Source of the DNA: Struthio camelus | Taxonomy: Eukaryota > Chordata > Aves > Struthioniformes > Struthionidae | DNA length: 64,000 nucleotides | Assembly: GCF_040807025.1 (NCBI RefSeq) | Contig: NC_090943.1 | Coordinates: 25,449,213 to 25,513,212, forward strand | Direction: 5' to 3' | Part shown: one piece after another, positions 13,079-27,436 of the stretch | Numbering within the stretch: the first letter of the stretch is position 1 | Layout: each line of letters opens with the position of its first letter | Translations under genes and position numbers: made by a program | Notes under the pieces: generated by a model | Database searches by the model: none | What the model was told of the DNA's origin: nothing | Seen by the model: only the letters and a program-made list of their open reading frames with translations

Positions 13079-16000
13079 ACAACTTTATTTATTGCATAAG
13101 CTGGTCTACCTGTAAAAAATAATGCAGAGTCTTAGAAGACCATCAGCATGGATTTGTTATCTCCTATAATTAAGGGTGCAGGGACTGTTCTGTGAGATTT
13201 TTACAATGTATCTTTTAGAGCCAAATTCTTGTGATCTCAGTCAAAGGCAGCACTTTCATGTTTGGATGTGACAAAAGTAGTAAACACATGAAACCTTTCC
13301 TGTGAAAGGAAGTTTACCATTGGTGAACCTTAATATTTCTGATGGTGAAGCATTAAACTTCCCCACTTTTGTGGCTCTCGCTCTGTGAGAGTGCCAAGTG
13401 CCCTGGCTTGGCCCACAGAAATCACTTAGCAATGTTTTGAGAAGTTGATAGTGCCTTCTGATTTTTAATCTGCAATTTCCAAAAGTGTGAAAGACCATGT
13501 TTACTAATCTGTTGGGAGTCTCCATTACATACTGGGTGCCCTTGTATTCATTTGCTTTTATTCAATTTACTTTTGACTTTCTGTGTTAATGCAAGTTGTA
13601 TATATAATACTATATTAAAATGTAAACATAGAGCAAAATTCCTGTTGAAGAATTACTGAATTCCCTGAGTGCTATTATTATTTTAACAATAACAAACATT
13701 GCATTAGGGCAGGCATTTGCACAGATATTTTTTGCTTTATCTCAAGAAATGAGTTTATCTCCTCATTTAGCAGCCTTCCCACTGTCTGAGCTACTCATTC
13801 TGAGGAATCATGGAAAAATCAATCAGTCAGTGCTTATACTGGGGGAGTCCAGCAGGAGGTTTACAGTAGAAACAATCTCAGGAATGACAGAAAGACACAT
13901 CTGTCAAGCCAAGAATGGTACCTAAGGAGGTCTTAGGCTCTGAATTAATTCAGGACCCACCTTGAACATACTTTAAAGCTTACCATTAGATTGCATCAGG
14001 CAGGCTGAGTGGCAGCACAGAGAGGATCAAGATCTTGAAGGCCTACTTCTTTCATTTCAGCCCTTTTACTTTGCAGGCAGATAGATATCTGCAGCACTTG
14101 CCAGCCGCAGCAAAGCCAAGTTCTTACAGATTTGGACAGCAACATTTCACAATTACTGATGTCGAAAGCTTTCTGTCAAAGAAAAAATTGCTCCACATTT
14201 TTCTCTTCAATCAACAGCTACAGGAGTCCAGTAATACTCTACAGGATAAGTGTTGGTGTTTGACACCGACTGTCTGTAGGTGAAAGGTTTTTGCTCCAGC
14301 AAGTCATCATACTTTTAGATACACTGCAGAATTTTCTATCACACTGGAGTATTACAAACTTACAGGAGATCCTCAAGATTCAATCACTTCCCCTACTGTC
14401 CTTTTGTGCCAGGGGGCTCTGGCTAATGCTTGCCTTAGAAAACATCACTTTCAAATCAGTACTCTCTGTTTCAAGATCCCAGACTGAATTCTTAGGGATT
14501 CTTGATCTTCTATTAAATTGCTGGTCATGTGGGAATAGAGCAGATCGCCACTTGCGGACCCCTGTTCCCTTGCGAATGGAATGCCAGCGCGCTGCCAGCC
14601 ATTCGGAAATCCTTCTCAGCACCAGAAACATACTAAGGTAAAAGACTGAACACTTTACAGTAGTCCAGATAGTAACGATACAGCTAATTTGTGTATATGC
14701 AGTTTCATATAAATAAAAGAAAATCATACATGTAGCTTCCTGTGTTGCAGGTCAGCCATGAAAGGTTTTCCACTGTTGTCCAGGTAAAGAGCTCCGATGA
14801 CTTCGAACAGATATTGAATCTGGAATCCAACTGTTAGACAAGATCCTCCTCTCCGGTATTGCTGTCACTGTGGGAAACTGGGACCTTAGGCAAGCACAGT
14901 AATGCATACTCACTTTCTCCTTGGGGGTCTACTCAAATTCAGATCTCTTCTTCTTTGGGATTTGTTAGTTTTGGTATTTAGTCCTTAAATCTGGCACTTA
15001 ATCAAGACATCAAATTTCAATACTTCACCCAAAGCATTACTGGCTCTTTCTAACTAGTTTTAGAGAGCTAATGTCCTTTGGGCTCTGCAAGGTGGAAAAA
15101 TCTGGTGGTGGCCATATAGTAAATGAACTGAAGGGGTGCCTTGGCCAGTACTTACCTGCGCTATAAACAAGTTGTTTGTTCATTGTGAAGGCGATACTGC
15201 CTCCATTCTGTCAGGAGTTAATGCTGTCATGTGCTAGAAAGTTGTTTGTATTCATACAGACATGTACACTGGTTATTACACTTTACAATAGAGAATCATG
15301 GCAAATTTTACATGTATCTGGTATCCTTGCAGGCAGTAGGTAATTCTGAGGTAATAAGAGGTTTGGCACACATTACATCTGACTCTGTACTGAGGGATAC
15401 CATGGCACGGAGATAACACTAAAAGTAGTTTTGTACTTACTGGGAATCTATAGATTTATGTGTCTGTATGTGTTTGTATAAATAGAAAGGTTAAACATGT
15501 ATATAAATAATAGGGCTCTATAGAGATCTAAGAGACAAATAAAACAGCAGATGAGTAGCAAATATGTGTGCATATGTGGGAAAATGTGGTAAAAATATTA
15601 AGGCAATACTAGGTGACAGCAGATGCATATAAAAAAGTCACACAGATTTCTTTCTGATAAAGTTTTATTCTGTTAGGAACTGTATTTTTATGGCATATTC
15701 ACATACACAGCATCAACTAATATATCAGCTTATGGCAAATTTTATACTGCCTCACTATACTTTGGTCACCACCTGGATAAGAAAATCGTTGCTAGGTTAC
15801 CACATAGTAGTCTCAGATATTGTTGTGTTCCCCTATCTCTAGTGATGGAATTAGTTGATTCATTGATTAATGTTGCCTTTTAATAGTAAGTTCTGCTTAT
15901 AGATTGCAATGTGTGCTGATAAACAGTGGCTAGTTTAAAGTCTAAAAAAGTTGTATAACAACACATAAAATAGCAGAGAAGTGACAACCAAAGCAAAGAT

Positions 16001-16299
16001 CATCTGCATAATTAAGTTGTGCATTTTCTGATAGTTACATCACATTGTACTGCTATTGTCTCAGATTGGACAAAGTGAAAGGAACAATTTCAATCATATC
16101 TATACGTGCAGATGTTTTCCCTCGCAGCTTCTCAATAAATCCTGTAAAGCAGCGTAGACTTTATGACAGTATATGGGATACATTACAAAAAGTTAAAATA
16201 TTGACTCCGGGATTTTGTCCACTCCAAGGCATGTGGAGAAAAGAGACTTTTCAAATGCTTATTCCATCCATTAGCAGGCTCCGTGTTTTAGCTGAATCC
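13079..16299. other. Gene-free sequence
   Basis: No exon or named repeat. Opposed frames of 116 codons (14291-14641, plus) and 115 codons (14380-14727, minus) overlap each other. Neither shows a motif, so both look like chance. Confidence 0.5.
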
Positions 16300-16370
16300 T
16301 GTTTAGGTGTAATCCTAGCCCCACTGATGTCAGCTGCAAAATTGCCATTGACTTCAAAGCAGAGAGAATA
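16300..16370. repeat. Trace of an ancient dispersed repeat
   Basis: The text 'CCACTGATGTCAGC' followed by 'AAATTGCCATTGACTTCAA' matches a phrase that recurs widely in archosaur and turtle DNA around a core like ACTGAAGTCAATGG. Similar traces occur at 19835 and 36470 in this window. I cannot name the family with confidence. Confidence 0.4.
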
Positions 16371-19300
16371 ACACTCAACATGTTCCTCAACAGGATAAAT
16401 CTCTTTTAAGTCCAGAGGTATCAGCTCAAGATATTAACCCAAAAGAACTGAAGAAAGGGCCCTTCACTTCAGCCATGCCGGTAGGAGCTGTATTACACTT
16501 TCCCAGCTGATAGTTAATGAATGCACATTTTAAGGATTTGATTCTGATTCAGTGCAACTTACCTTTCAAAGTTCTATACTGGGAAAGTATTAAACACTAT
16601 TTTGTTTCAGTTGTTGCAGATTTGATTTCATACATACATTTGTGTGTTTTTTAATTTTAATTCATACGTACTCTTTGTGTGGTTTTAATTTTCACAAAAC
16701 AGAGTGAGGAAAGCTCTCATTAGTGTTGATCTGAGAGCCCTAAGAAGCCCAGGGATTATTGGCAGCATTAATGTGACAACACCCGCCCCCCCCACCCTTG
16801 CACGTGCACTCGCACGTCTCTCAGGTAAGAGCTGGAATTCAGGGACTGATTTCGTAGTTAGCAGCTCACTTTATACTTGCTAAAGCCTCCAGTCTCCTGA
16901 GGCTGAGAAATCTAGATAGTTCTTATAAAGTAATTGCCTTGTTTTGACAAATACATTACATTCACCCACATCTCTCGGTAGTCTTCTCTCTAAAATTGTT
17001 GACAAATATATATCCCTTAAGTGGACACTTGATAGCAACAAACTCTGATACAATGATAAAAAACCCACAAGAATTCTTCTAAGATTGTTTGTACCCCGAC
17101 TGATTTTCTTACTTTTTTATCTGTTCCTAAGGCTTTATGTCATTTTCTCCTAGGACTTACATCCTTAGAGTAGTTTAGCTTTTCCTCTGCTCCAGAAAAA
17201 CTCAATGTACACATTTTCAAGGCTATCAGCTCTCTCAGATGACAAGCGCATGGCATCCGTCAATGATGAATTTAGGCAGATAACTAATAAGAGTAAATAA
17301 ACCTGGGACTTAGGGGGATGACAGGCAGCTCGAGGATAACTGCATATACTTTCAGATACCTATCTGTCCCTGGATGATTTAAGTTCCTGGACTTATACAT
17401 TGTGACACATAGCTATTAGATGAATTTTTATTTTAGCATTGTTAACAATTCTGTGTATTTTCTGTTTCTCAAGATATTTGTGTAGGCTAAAACAGCTCAA
17501 AAATAATGAAAGGTGGTTTTAGTTTATATATCTAGCCAATGGTTAGCTGAATTTCCTTCCTATTTTCTCTAGGAAACGGAAAACCTGAGCACACGTTTAT
17601 AGCACATCTAGGCTAATCTTGATGGGCAATTTTTTGGGGCGGGGATTGAGGGGGAGAGCCGAGTGTGTTGGGCCTTGAGACCTGAGGAGTTTCTTCTGTC
17701 CTTGCTGAGAGGTGCTAGGTGCTGCGGACAGACTGCAGCTATCAGGCACTGGGCTCAGTCACACCTGCTTACATGCAGTCGGCCCTTTTTATCCATTTTT
17801 CCCCTCCATTTTCCCTTGCTTGTTCTTACCTGCTTCGCCTGCATCCCCTTTCCCCACCCTTGGTCCTTCTGCTAAATATCCCATAACAAGTCTCATGCCA
17901 TTTCCACAATCCCTTTAAAACGTCCCCAAATAAGTTTTACATAATCCCCAAATTCTCTTCCCCGCCACCCCTCAGCACATTTGGCACCCTGCAGGCAGAC
18001 AGTAGCCCCTGCCATCTGCAGGGCATACCAGGATAGAGTCTCTTTCTTTCACACCCCTGTGGTTTCATTCCAGGACAGCATGCTCTGTTCACTTTGCTTG
18101 GACAGTCTTTGGAGAAGCTGATTCAGTGTGCTCTGTTTTCCCTGATTTCACTACTGGGGCTGGTCTGCCTGTTGCTGTTGCTTGGATCCCTATTGGTCTT
18201 TCTGTTTACTTAGATTAGCTTTTAATCAGATAGATAGTCTAGCAAAACTCAGTAGAAGACAGTATATAATGGTGGATGATCTGTTATTTCCTATGTGCCA
18301 AGCCACAGACCTGAAATGTTCCACAAAGGTCCAGTGAAGTTGCAGTGCATAAGCAATACCTATTTTATAAATAGCCTTGTTCTCCTGATCCTAGTTCTCA
18401 CCAGCAACCCCTGATGTTGTCAAGGTTTATATTGCGGCACTGGACGTTCAGGTTAAGCATAACAGAAAACTTTCCAGCAGTAGAAAAAGTGAACCAGCAG
18501 AATAGACTTCCCACAGTGGAAGACATGGTGGAGTCTCCCTCAGGGAAGACCCTTCAGAGCAGTCTGCACACATGTGTGTAGGAATGGTCCTGCCTGGCAG
18601 AACAGGCAAGTTGACTTCCTGAGCTCCTTCATCATAGCCCTGTGATTCTGCAACTGAGTCCACATAAATAAGAATTCCTTGTGCGAGTAATGGTGTGAAA
18701 GTTTGAACACAGCTAAGAAATCTGTGATGTATTTCTAAATAACCCAAAAGATCTAGATTATGGAGTTGACTACGGGAATTGAAAACATATTTTAAAAATG
18801 AAGATATGTGTATCAGTTATGTTGCTAATGGCCCAGTGATTGTTGTTATTCAGGACCTGAGTTCTTTGTATGTCTTTGATTTTTTGTCCTCCAAAAAGTG
18901 CAAATATTGAGTGCAACTGTACTTCTAGGAATATATTCTTGCTTTTATTCAAACAGTGTTGCTCAAAAAATACATATAGAACTTTTAAAAACTTTTAAGT
19001 GATTATTCATTGCTTGGGCTTTATAAAGTCAAAAATTAGCTTGTGATAGTTTGTTAAACATTGCAGGTTTTGTAAATCTCAGCTGCGGACTGTCAGATAG
19101 TCCAAGCTATCTGTCCAAGCTGTCTCATTTAAGGGAGATTAGGAGATTAAGAAATCTGAAGGTCTGGAAGTGCTGCTTAGAAATAAACACAACCAAAAGC
19201 CCCACAGCTTTTTCAGAGCTCATCTGACAAGCCCAGCTAGAATCTAACTTTAACAATTCCACTGAAATATTTAGGTTAGTGTTTCCATAGGAACCAAAGT

Positions 19301-19834
19301 TGAATGGCTTAAATAACATACCTGAAAATCTTTTACCCCTTATATAGTTTATTTTGTTTTGATTCATATACGTTCTGTCTACTGGGTGAAATGGTAGATG
19401 GCAACTCTTAGAGAGCAATTAAAGCAATACGTGATCTCACTTTAAGTTCATTTAAACAGAAAAGTTATAATCATACACGCCAGATAAAAACTGTTCCCCA
19501 TTCCATAATACAGCTTAACTGGCTGGGAGTCACAACTGATTGATTGACTGAATTTGGCCTTATTACAGTAGAGCATTGAAGAAAGCTTCTTGGACATTTC
19601 CTTGGGCTTGTACAGCAAGTACAAAATACGATCCTGCATCATATTGGTACAGCTTGACTCAAGAGTAAGAAATAAATCTTCTAACAAGTTATTCTAACAA
19701 GCAAGTTAAATAAACTATCAGAAGAATTGCAGTTTGAAAGGCACCTCTAATTCTGAGTGTTTGATGTTCACTATTTGGGGCCTGCACGTCACAGTGCTGA
19801 GGAGCCGTGGACCTCCCAGGCCAGGGGAGGCCAG
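16371..19834. other. Gene-free sequence
   Basis: Nothing recognised as a gene. A short C-run (CCGCCCCCCCCACCC) near 16785 is followed by repeated GCACGTGCACTCGCACGT text. A G-rich spot (GGGGCGGGG...GGGGG) is at about 17636-17656. Frames at 17663-17918 and 18448-18747 lack motifs. Confidence 0.5.
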
Positions 19835-19875
19835 TGCAGCCCCACTGATGTTGAAGGAGTTAAGTTGATGTGTAG
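19835..19875. repeat. Trace of the same ancient repeat
   Basis: 'CAGCCCCACTGATGTTGAAG' followed by GAGTTAAGTTGATGTGTA parallels the recurring archosaur phrase with a core like CACTGAAGTCAATGGAGTTACGCTGATTTA. Only about 40 bp is visible, so the call rests on my memory of the phrase. Confidence 0.35.
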
Positions 19876-22800
19876 CAGGCTGTTGATCTCCAAGTTTATT
19901 TGTGTGTGTATTTAGCATTTTAGAGGCCATTGCTGCCAACAATCAGACTTCTTATCTTCTCGGTATCTGCGTTACCTCTGGGAAGCTGTGCCGGCGAAAC
20001 CTGCGGCTTGGGTTTAGCTCAGAATTTGCCTCGCTGATCTGTGTGACCCACAGTGCACACAGGCATGCTGAAAAATTACACTGTCATATATTTCATTTTC
20101 TCAGTGTTTGGAGATTCTTTCAGTAACCCTTCCACAAATGTTACAATACCCCTACAAAAGCTTGTAGTAAATCAGTTCTGACATATTGAAAATTAGATTA
20201 GGCTTAATACAGACCTTATCGTTCCTTTTCTGCTTTGAAGTTGGGTGGTGGCTTTTCTGGAGCCAAAAACTAGCTAAACAAACTACAGTTGCTGGAAGCC
20301 AGTATCCAGAACATTCCTAACTACAGTGGAATGTCCTATGCAGGTCTTGGAGCAGGTGAGGAGGTGTGAATAGGGGTGTTCATTATCCCCTCCAGGAGAC
20401 AGGGGACCTTGGAGCAGCCCCAGGGAGCCACTGCTACCAGCTCTCACTTCCTGATTTTCCTATGTGGCTTCTTATAGATAGAGTGCTTCTTAATGGGAGA
20501 TCATGGGGCATTAACCAAAACTCAAAAGAATTTGCATTTAAAGCAGTCCATCTTTTTTAAGCACTTAAGGATGCGTTTTTCTCCCAACTTTGAGAAGCAA
20601 ACTATACTGAAGGAGAATGTTTTATTATTGTTATTATTTACAGTTAGTATAATCATTTTAAGTGGAACTGATGCATCCAGAGGAAGATTTCGCTAATGGC
20701 AACTCAGGATTTCCCTCAATTATCCTTGTCTCTCATGGGTTATGGGGCCGTTTGACACAATGCAACAGATTCCAGAGTATGCAGGCTGGCGTCACTAAGT
20801 GTTGCCAGTGAAAAGTCCCCTTTGTTTGGGCCATATAACTAGACACCATTAACAATCTTTACTCCCAGAAGCTTTCAATGTGTAGTGCCAGTCTTCAGTG
20901 TATGCGTTGTAAGTGCAAAGCGTCAAGGTAGAGCCACTTTATGTATCAAAATTACCCTAAGGAGGATCCTTCTTTTAGTCATTTACAGTCTAGGAGAACA
21001 ATTTGATTCTTTTTGTAACCAGCTGAAAGGGAAAAGAAGGTAGAAATGTTAAGAGACAAATGTCTAATTTGGAGGCTCAGAAGATGAGCAGGAAAATATT
21101 GCTGGGAATTCTTATTAAGGATTCTGTAAGGTTGCATAAGAAAATTTGAAATGTTTCATAATTATGCTGAAAGCACCATCATGTTCTTGGTTTTCTAGAG
21201 GGTCATCAGGGAAAAAAATCTTTAAGCCTATTTCTGAATCATGTAATAGCTTAATTTCTTCTTAGGACAGGAAAGGATTATGTGTTTTAACAGAAAATCC
21301 TTCTAACTGTGACTTCTGTCAAAGTGACCGCCTTGATAAGGGAGATGAAGGGGAAGAGAGAACACTTGCCTGTTTTATCAGTGGTCATAACAGGTCAGGG
21401 TGTTCCTCTGTCATGCCCTTCTCTGTAATACTGATAGACACCTAACTAATCCTAACTAAAAGATCACATCTCTGTTCAATACGTCCATGACGCAACTGCT
21501 GCTTTGAGTGTGTATTGGAGCTCTGCATAATCACCGTTCTCTGCAGCGCCACTATTTACGCAAGACCAGTGTAGACAGCCCATGTAGAGGGCTCTTTCAG
21601 TGTGAAACAAGAAGGGCTGTGTGTATGAGAGAGAGGGAAAAATAGCCCAAAATACATAGACATGCCAGATGTAAATTATTCCGTTTTAAATAAATAATTA
21701 AAGAGGTCTATAGCATTCATTTATTTTCTCTTCTGTCGGGGAGGAGGGGAGAAAATGAGTGCTATAGTTGCCTGTTACAGAATTCCTAGACGCAGGAATC
21801 CAGCCAAAACGTTGTATTTCCTACGAGCTAGCCTGCTCTTATTCTTCCTGTTTGCTGAAAACTCTAGATATGCTTTCAGAAAGATGGCAGCTGTCCCTGT
21901 TGCTACTTCCACTGCAAAATCCCTCACAGGTGAATCTGTATTTTTCCAGTGCTGAGGAAAGGAAATAACATTTGTCCCTCAAGACCAAGAGAAGGAGAAG
22001 TGCATGTGTGCTGGCTAGTCCTTGCCATGTGCTGCTGTTCTTGTGATGCTGGCATCACTTATTTCAGGAAGAATGACCAATATTTGGAAAAGAAAAGATA
22101 TGAATTGGTTTTCGTTCTCATATTTATGAGATTGCAAAGTTCACTAGGGCTGGTAGGAAAATTTCTTTAGCATTTTGATTTTTGTGTCCATAATTGTCTT
22201 TTTTTGTGTCGCCTTAGCCCTGTCAGAAAAATTGCTTTAACTAGGATTTTCCTGATGCTATGAGAGTCTAATTCAGTCCACTGTTTAAGGCAGTGTTATC
22301 TCAGTCAGCAACTTATCGAGCTGACTGTTGCTATACTGTTTTTTTCTTTGTCTACTTTAAACATCTGTTGTCCAAAATACTGTTTTATTCTGTGACCTCT
22401 TTGGTACGTGTTATCTCTTTTGATTAGTTGTTTTATGTCATGTATACCACTACAGGCTAGATTTTGAGATCTGCCGCAATATACATAGTAATGTGACTCA
22501 TTTATGCGACAGAACTTTAGTTACTCACTTTATTCGCTTTCTCTCAGCATAAGATCATGTTGATTTATCAAAAGAGACAACTTACAAGAAGGGATGTGAC
22601 CTTCTTCCTCCCATCAACTCACCTCTTCTTCCTTCTTCCTTTACTGCTGCTCTCACTCCCTCTCTGTCTTACAGATGCAGTTTTTCATTCACTCCTCTAA
22701 CTCCTCCACTTTCTCCAGTGACCCTATTCCTTCCCTCGCGTTTTGATTTTCTTTTTAAATTCTTCCTGTTGTAGCTCTTTCCCCTTGCAACAGACGCCAG

Positions 22801-25800
22801 TGTCTTAAAAAAGCCCAGAAAACAAGAAGAAAACAGGAGTTCAAAACTCCTGCCCTATTTTCATCCAAAATGCTGTTGAAAAGATCATTTTGCTTGCCTT
22901 TTGCTCGCTCTGTGCCTCTCCTCTTTGTATCTTTCCACAAGCTCCTCTTTCTCTACTGCAACAAATATATGTTTGGGCTTTTTTCATTCTGAGACCATGG
23001 ATATGAGTCCGCATTACTTCACCTATTGGATATAGGGTTCCTCCCATTCTGCCTCTCACATTTGGGAGGAAGATCTCACTGTGCACATCCGTGCCACCAC
23101 CCCATTGCCATCTTCAGTTCTTCTGCCTAGATACCCCGTGTCCCACCTCACATTTTTCTTACTGCTGGGCTAGTCAGTTGTTGATTGTTGCTGGTGGGCT
23201 GACTGGTATGGATTGCCTCGTCCCTTCTAGTGCTCCTCCACCAGCTTTTATTCCCTTCTTGTTTCCGGTCCTTTCCTGATGATTGACCTGCATAACGTGA
23301 TGCAGCAAGAAGCTTTCTGAGCAAGCTGTTAATGAGCAAGCTTAGGTACGAGATCATGGACCGTGCCCTCCCTGACCTAACTTTCCCTAATGAACTTTAA
23401 ATCCCTGAGAAAGAGGCTATATTAGGCACGGTAGTGCCATTGGCATGGGGAGCTGGGCCATTCATATTACTTGGGTAACCAGCTTAGCGGTAGCTGGGAT
23501 TCACCTACAAGGCAAAGCATTGTGCTGTGTGCAACACTCTTTTGGGTGTTGGTTAGGCTTTTGGGGCCTAGCATTATAAGCTATCATTTACTGACCACAA
23601 GGTACTACTGCTCCAATCATAATACAGATTCATAGTCATAACACAAACAATAATTATGTATGTCTTTGGTCAAGGTCGAATGTTCTTATTTCTTATGTAT
23701 TGTAAGCGGTAGCTTAATTATTTTAACTTTTCTCAGCGTATTTTTTCTGTCAAGGGGCCTTTTTAAATCAAGCTGAGGGGGTTTACAGACCATCTTATTT
23801 GAAATAATCTGTGATTATTTCTTGAGATTTAAACTGAATTTTTTATCTGGGGAGGGGAATCTACATGCTTTTGAAGAAAAATAAAAAATAAAATCTTACT
23901 TGGAAGGCTCTGCCCCAAAGAGCTTATTATTTTTTACCCTAATTCTACAGAGCAACAGTCTACCATCTCTTTTCCTTGAGAGGTCTTCTTTGATTAAGAA
24001 AAGCAAAACCTCACTCCATTAGTCGCTGAGCTCAAAAGCAAAGTGAGGTGGCTGTTTTATCTCTGTTACCATGGTAGTTTTGCCTCAGACCTCTTCCAGT
24101 CCAGTGTAAATAATGTGGATACTACCATTGTTACATATTTTGGTCTCACCTGAGTGAATGTCAGCAATACAGTTGTTTCTCCATAATGCCATGAGATTTC
24201 TGTTGTTTTTTATTTAAGAAGATTTAGAACACCCCTGACCCTGCATGAAATAGAATAGGATTTCCCTTTCCTTGAAAACTCTGGGCTATTATGTGGGTTT
24301 CAAACTGAGCACCCAAATAGTTTTTAAATTACTTTTTTTTGGAAGTATATCTTAATATTAGCTACATCCTTCCCTTATGCTAGCTGCAAAGAGGGAAAAA
24401 ATTTAGAACATTCCTTTAGGTCTCATCATTCCCATTTAGTGGTGAGCATTTTTTTGGCAACACTGGTGATGTTGAAATATTGCAAAAGGCTATATGGGCA
24501 TAAGTACCTATGGTGGATCTGCCTTGTTCCTACACATCATTTCCAGGTTGATAATTTTTAAGAGATAAAACACTGGAACATTGATTTAAACAATGATGTC
24601 AAGAGTTTTCTGGGGGATAATAAAGGAAGTTTAGAGGAGGTAAGAAGAAAAATGATATCTCTCTTCTTTTCAAGCTAAAAAACACCTCAACCTTTCAGGC
24701 AGACTAGCCAAACAGTAACAATACCTTTGTGACCTCTTCACTTTTTCTAGAGTTCTTCATCTCGCTTCTACTGTCATCTCATGTGAACTGCCTGTGAGAC
24801 ACACACACACAAACCCGTGTGGCCATCTTCATTCTTCACTGACAACCTCATCAATCTTGTTGTCTCAGGCGCCCTTCTGGGTCCTGCAGCTTCATCTAAC
24901 CTGCGTGGTGCTGGGACCCTTTGACATCAAGCACCTCCCACTCTCAGGCATGCATGTACACATCCAAAATTGAAAATCTATATCCTAACGTGCAGAGCTC
25001 TTTGTTGCTCTGCCACTCTGCATTGCAGACTTTGAGCTCTGTGCACCCATATGCACTTGCACCTCTGTATACTATAGAGCTGAGCAGGAACATATATAGT
25101 GTTGTTGCCTTCCCCTACATTTGGCCTACGAAGCCCCTAGGTTTGCTCCTTTACCAAAATGAAGCAAATGCAGCAGGGAATTTGAAAGCAGGTACTCACG
25201 GTGGACAAGTTAGCCAGTAAACCTCACTCCATGTGTTGAAAGAGACAGAAAATCAAATTATATGTCTGTTTCGAAGTTTCCTCTGGAATAGGGTGACAAT
25301 GCCTCTTTGATGGAAAAAAAAGGGACAGCTAAATAACAAATACGGTTTGTATTAAGAAATAGTGGATGGGAGCACCCTTTTCTTAAGTACACGATGCATT
25401 TTCCCTTCAGTACACATTGCAAGTGCCCTCCAATATACAGTTTAATTATTGTTAGCTTAAATGCATTATTAAAAATGATACTTAATTGCAGCTTTTTACA
25501 TATCAATACAACTTTCAAAAATAATCCTTTTGCATGCTTAATTGAAGGCAACTTTTCTGAAGTTCGGTCTTTCCTAGAATCTTCCAATCTGTCATTCTGA
25601 AGAAATGTTCAGGAAAAATATTCTTTCCACTGCTGCACTTGGGGTAGGAATGCATTCTGTAAGTTTTAAGAAATCAGGATATCCAGGATTTAAAAATAGA
25701 ACAGTATATCCTTTTCTTCTTTTCCTAATACCAGATTGCTAAAACAAGAGGACATAAAGTACAGACTCTTCAATACACATTATTCCTCACTAAAAAAAAA

Positions 25801-26949
25801 TCACTCTTTTCTTAAATTTCAACCTTCTAATATTGCTTACAAGTTCCTTATACCATTTTCTAGATAAAGTGGCAAAATCAAGTGAAGGAAACCAGCCTAA
25901 TTCTTCTAGAGATATCTTTGATGTATCTGATTAAGTTTAGCGCTTGACTGATATTTTCAGTAGATTCTTTCTCTCTCTAATACCCACCCCTAATAGCTAC
26001 ACCAGTTCCATGCACATGGTTCACATAGACAGGTTGGTGACATATTAATGAAACTTGACCTTTACAGAGGAGTAACAAGGGAGAGAGAAAGCGAGAATCG
26101 TCTTAATTAGACTTCATGTCCCTAGGAATGAAACACTGGGTATGTACTTACTACTAGTGTGTTCTGTGACAAGCACAGGCAATTCACCTGGTTTAAAATT
26201 TTTTAAAAAACATGATCTCATGCTTCTTGTGCCAGAGAAATGTTCTCCCACATGCTAAGAAAGTCAATGAAACATCATGGAAGTTTCCCAGTGAAGTGGA
26301 ATGGTGCCATATGAGCTGAAAGGTGAATACGCCATAGGTTATGCTTGCTGGAAACACCTGCCACCCAAGCTGAGGTTAGGTGCAACTTAACCTAATCTAA
26401 TAAGTCCAGTAATTTTAATTTATTCCACTCTGAAAACTGACCCTACCAAAATTTTTACAGTAAAACATCTGAGGCTAAAAAACAGCTTTTAAGGATATTA
26501 CACAACACTGAGCAACAATTCCAATAAATAGGTAACATGTTCAAGTTCTCTTTTAACAGTTAGTGTGCAAACAACTAATGAAATATGTGAATACAGTACT
26601 GAATGAAACCAGTGGGATTTTTAATTATTTCTTAAACATATGTATAGTGTGTGAAATGGGTGCATTAGTAAGTTTTTATAATTCCAGACATGAGAGAAGT
26701 CCAGGTTAGCTTTTGCAAATAATTGTTTCTTGGAGGAACTGCGGTATGAATAGATTTAGCTGGAAATGAATAGAAACATTCCAGAATGTAGATAACTGAA
26801 GCACCATTCATTTTCTTCTGACTGGGAAGAACAGTTAGCTATCTTTTCACTTAATATTTATTATAACATGATTTCTTCTTAGAAATGAGCTGAAACATTT
26901 CACCGAAGTGGAGCTCCTACTGAGGACAGGAGTGCTTGTAGAAGAATAA
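19876..26949. other. Gene-free sequence
   Basis: Seven kilobases without a supported gene. A pyrimidine-rich block at about 22600-22770 contains a textbook-looking 3' splice-site string (CTCTCTGTCTTACAG, ending at 22674), but no open exon with a donor follows. A (CA)n tract of only five units lies near 24801. The frames at 24921-25220 (99 codons) and 25258-25587 minus (109 codons) show no motif. Confidence 0.5.
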
Positions 26950-27360
26950 AATAATTTGTGGTGGAAGAGACATCTCTTGGGTCATCTCAGTCCATCAGCC
27001 TGAATCATTGGAGGATGGATTTCGTTATTCTTAAAATAGCATTGAATATCTTCAGTGATGGAAATGCTGTAACCTTCACTGGCAGGTTGTTCCATTATGC
27101 AACTGTTCCTCTAGTTATAAATTGTCCTTGTTGCATTTTAATCTAGTTATTAGTATTTCTTGATCAGCCTTGTTGACTAATGAGAATAATTGATCCTTCT
27201 TCTCTTTATAATACTCTCTTAAATTATTTGTACCTTTTTTGTCTCTCATCAACCCACTTTCTCTAGTTTTACATACCTGCTACTTTTAATCTTTCTCATA
27301 TGTGTGATTTTCCACGTCTTTTCTCATATACATTTATATACCCTGTTAATCCTTCCCCCT
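26950..27360 (-). mobile_element. Ancient CR1/L3-type LINE 3' end
   Basis: Read on the minus strand this is the 3' untranslated end and extreme C-terminal coding end of an old CR1-superfamily LINE. Clues on the plus strand are, in order, 'GGTCATCTCAGTCCATC', a 'GGCAGGTTGTTCCATTATGC' string, and pyrimidine-rich text with 'CTCTCATCAACCCACTTTCT', which matches the reverse-complement layout of L3-like elements. It is strongly diverged, with no open frame left. Boundaries are approximate; a second old LINE starts about 80 bp further on. Confidence 0.5.
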
Positions 27361-27436
27361 TTTTCTTTTTTAGTAAACTAAAACTGAAAAAAACTCCTGT
27401 GCAGGCTCTAAGAGTGTTGAATTCAGCAACTCATCA

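Noticed and set aside
14291..14727. Opposed 116- and 115-codon frames
   Set aside because: Mutually overlapping on opposite strands, no motif and no splice context.
22626..22690. Strong splice-acceptor-like string ending in TTACAG
   Set aside because: Embedded in a 170-bp pyrimidine-rich block, with no convincing open exon or donor downstream.
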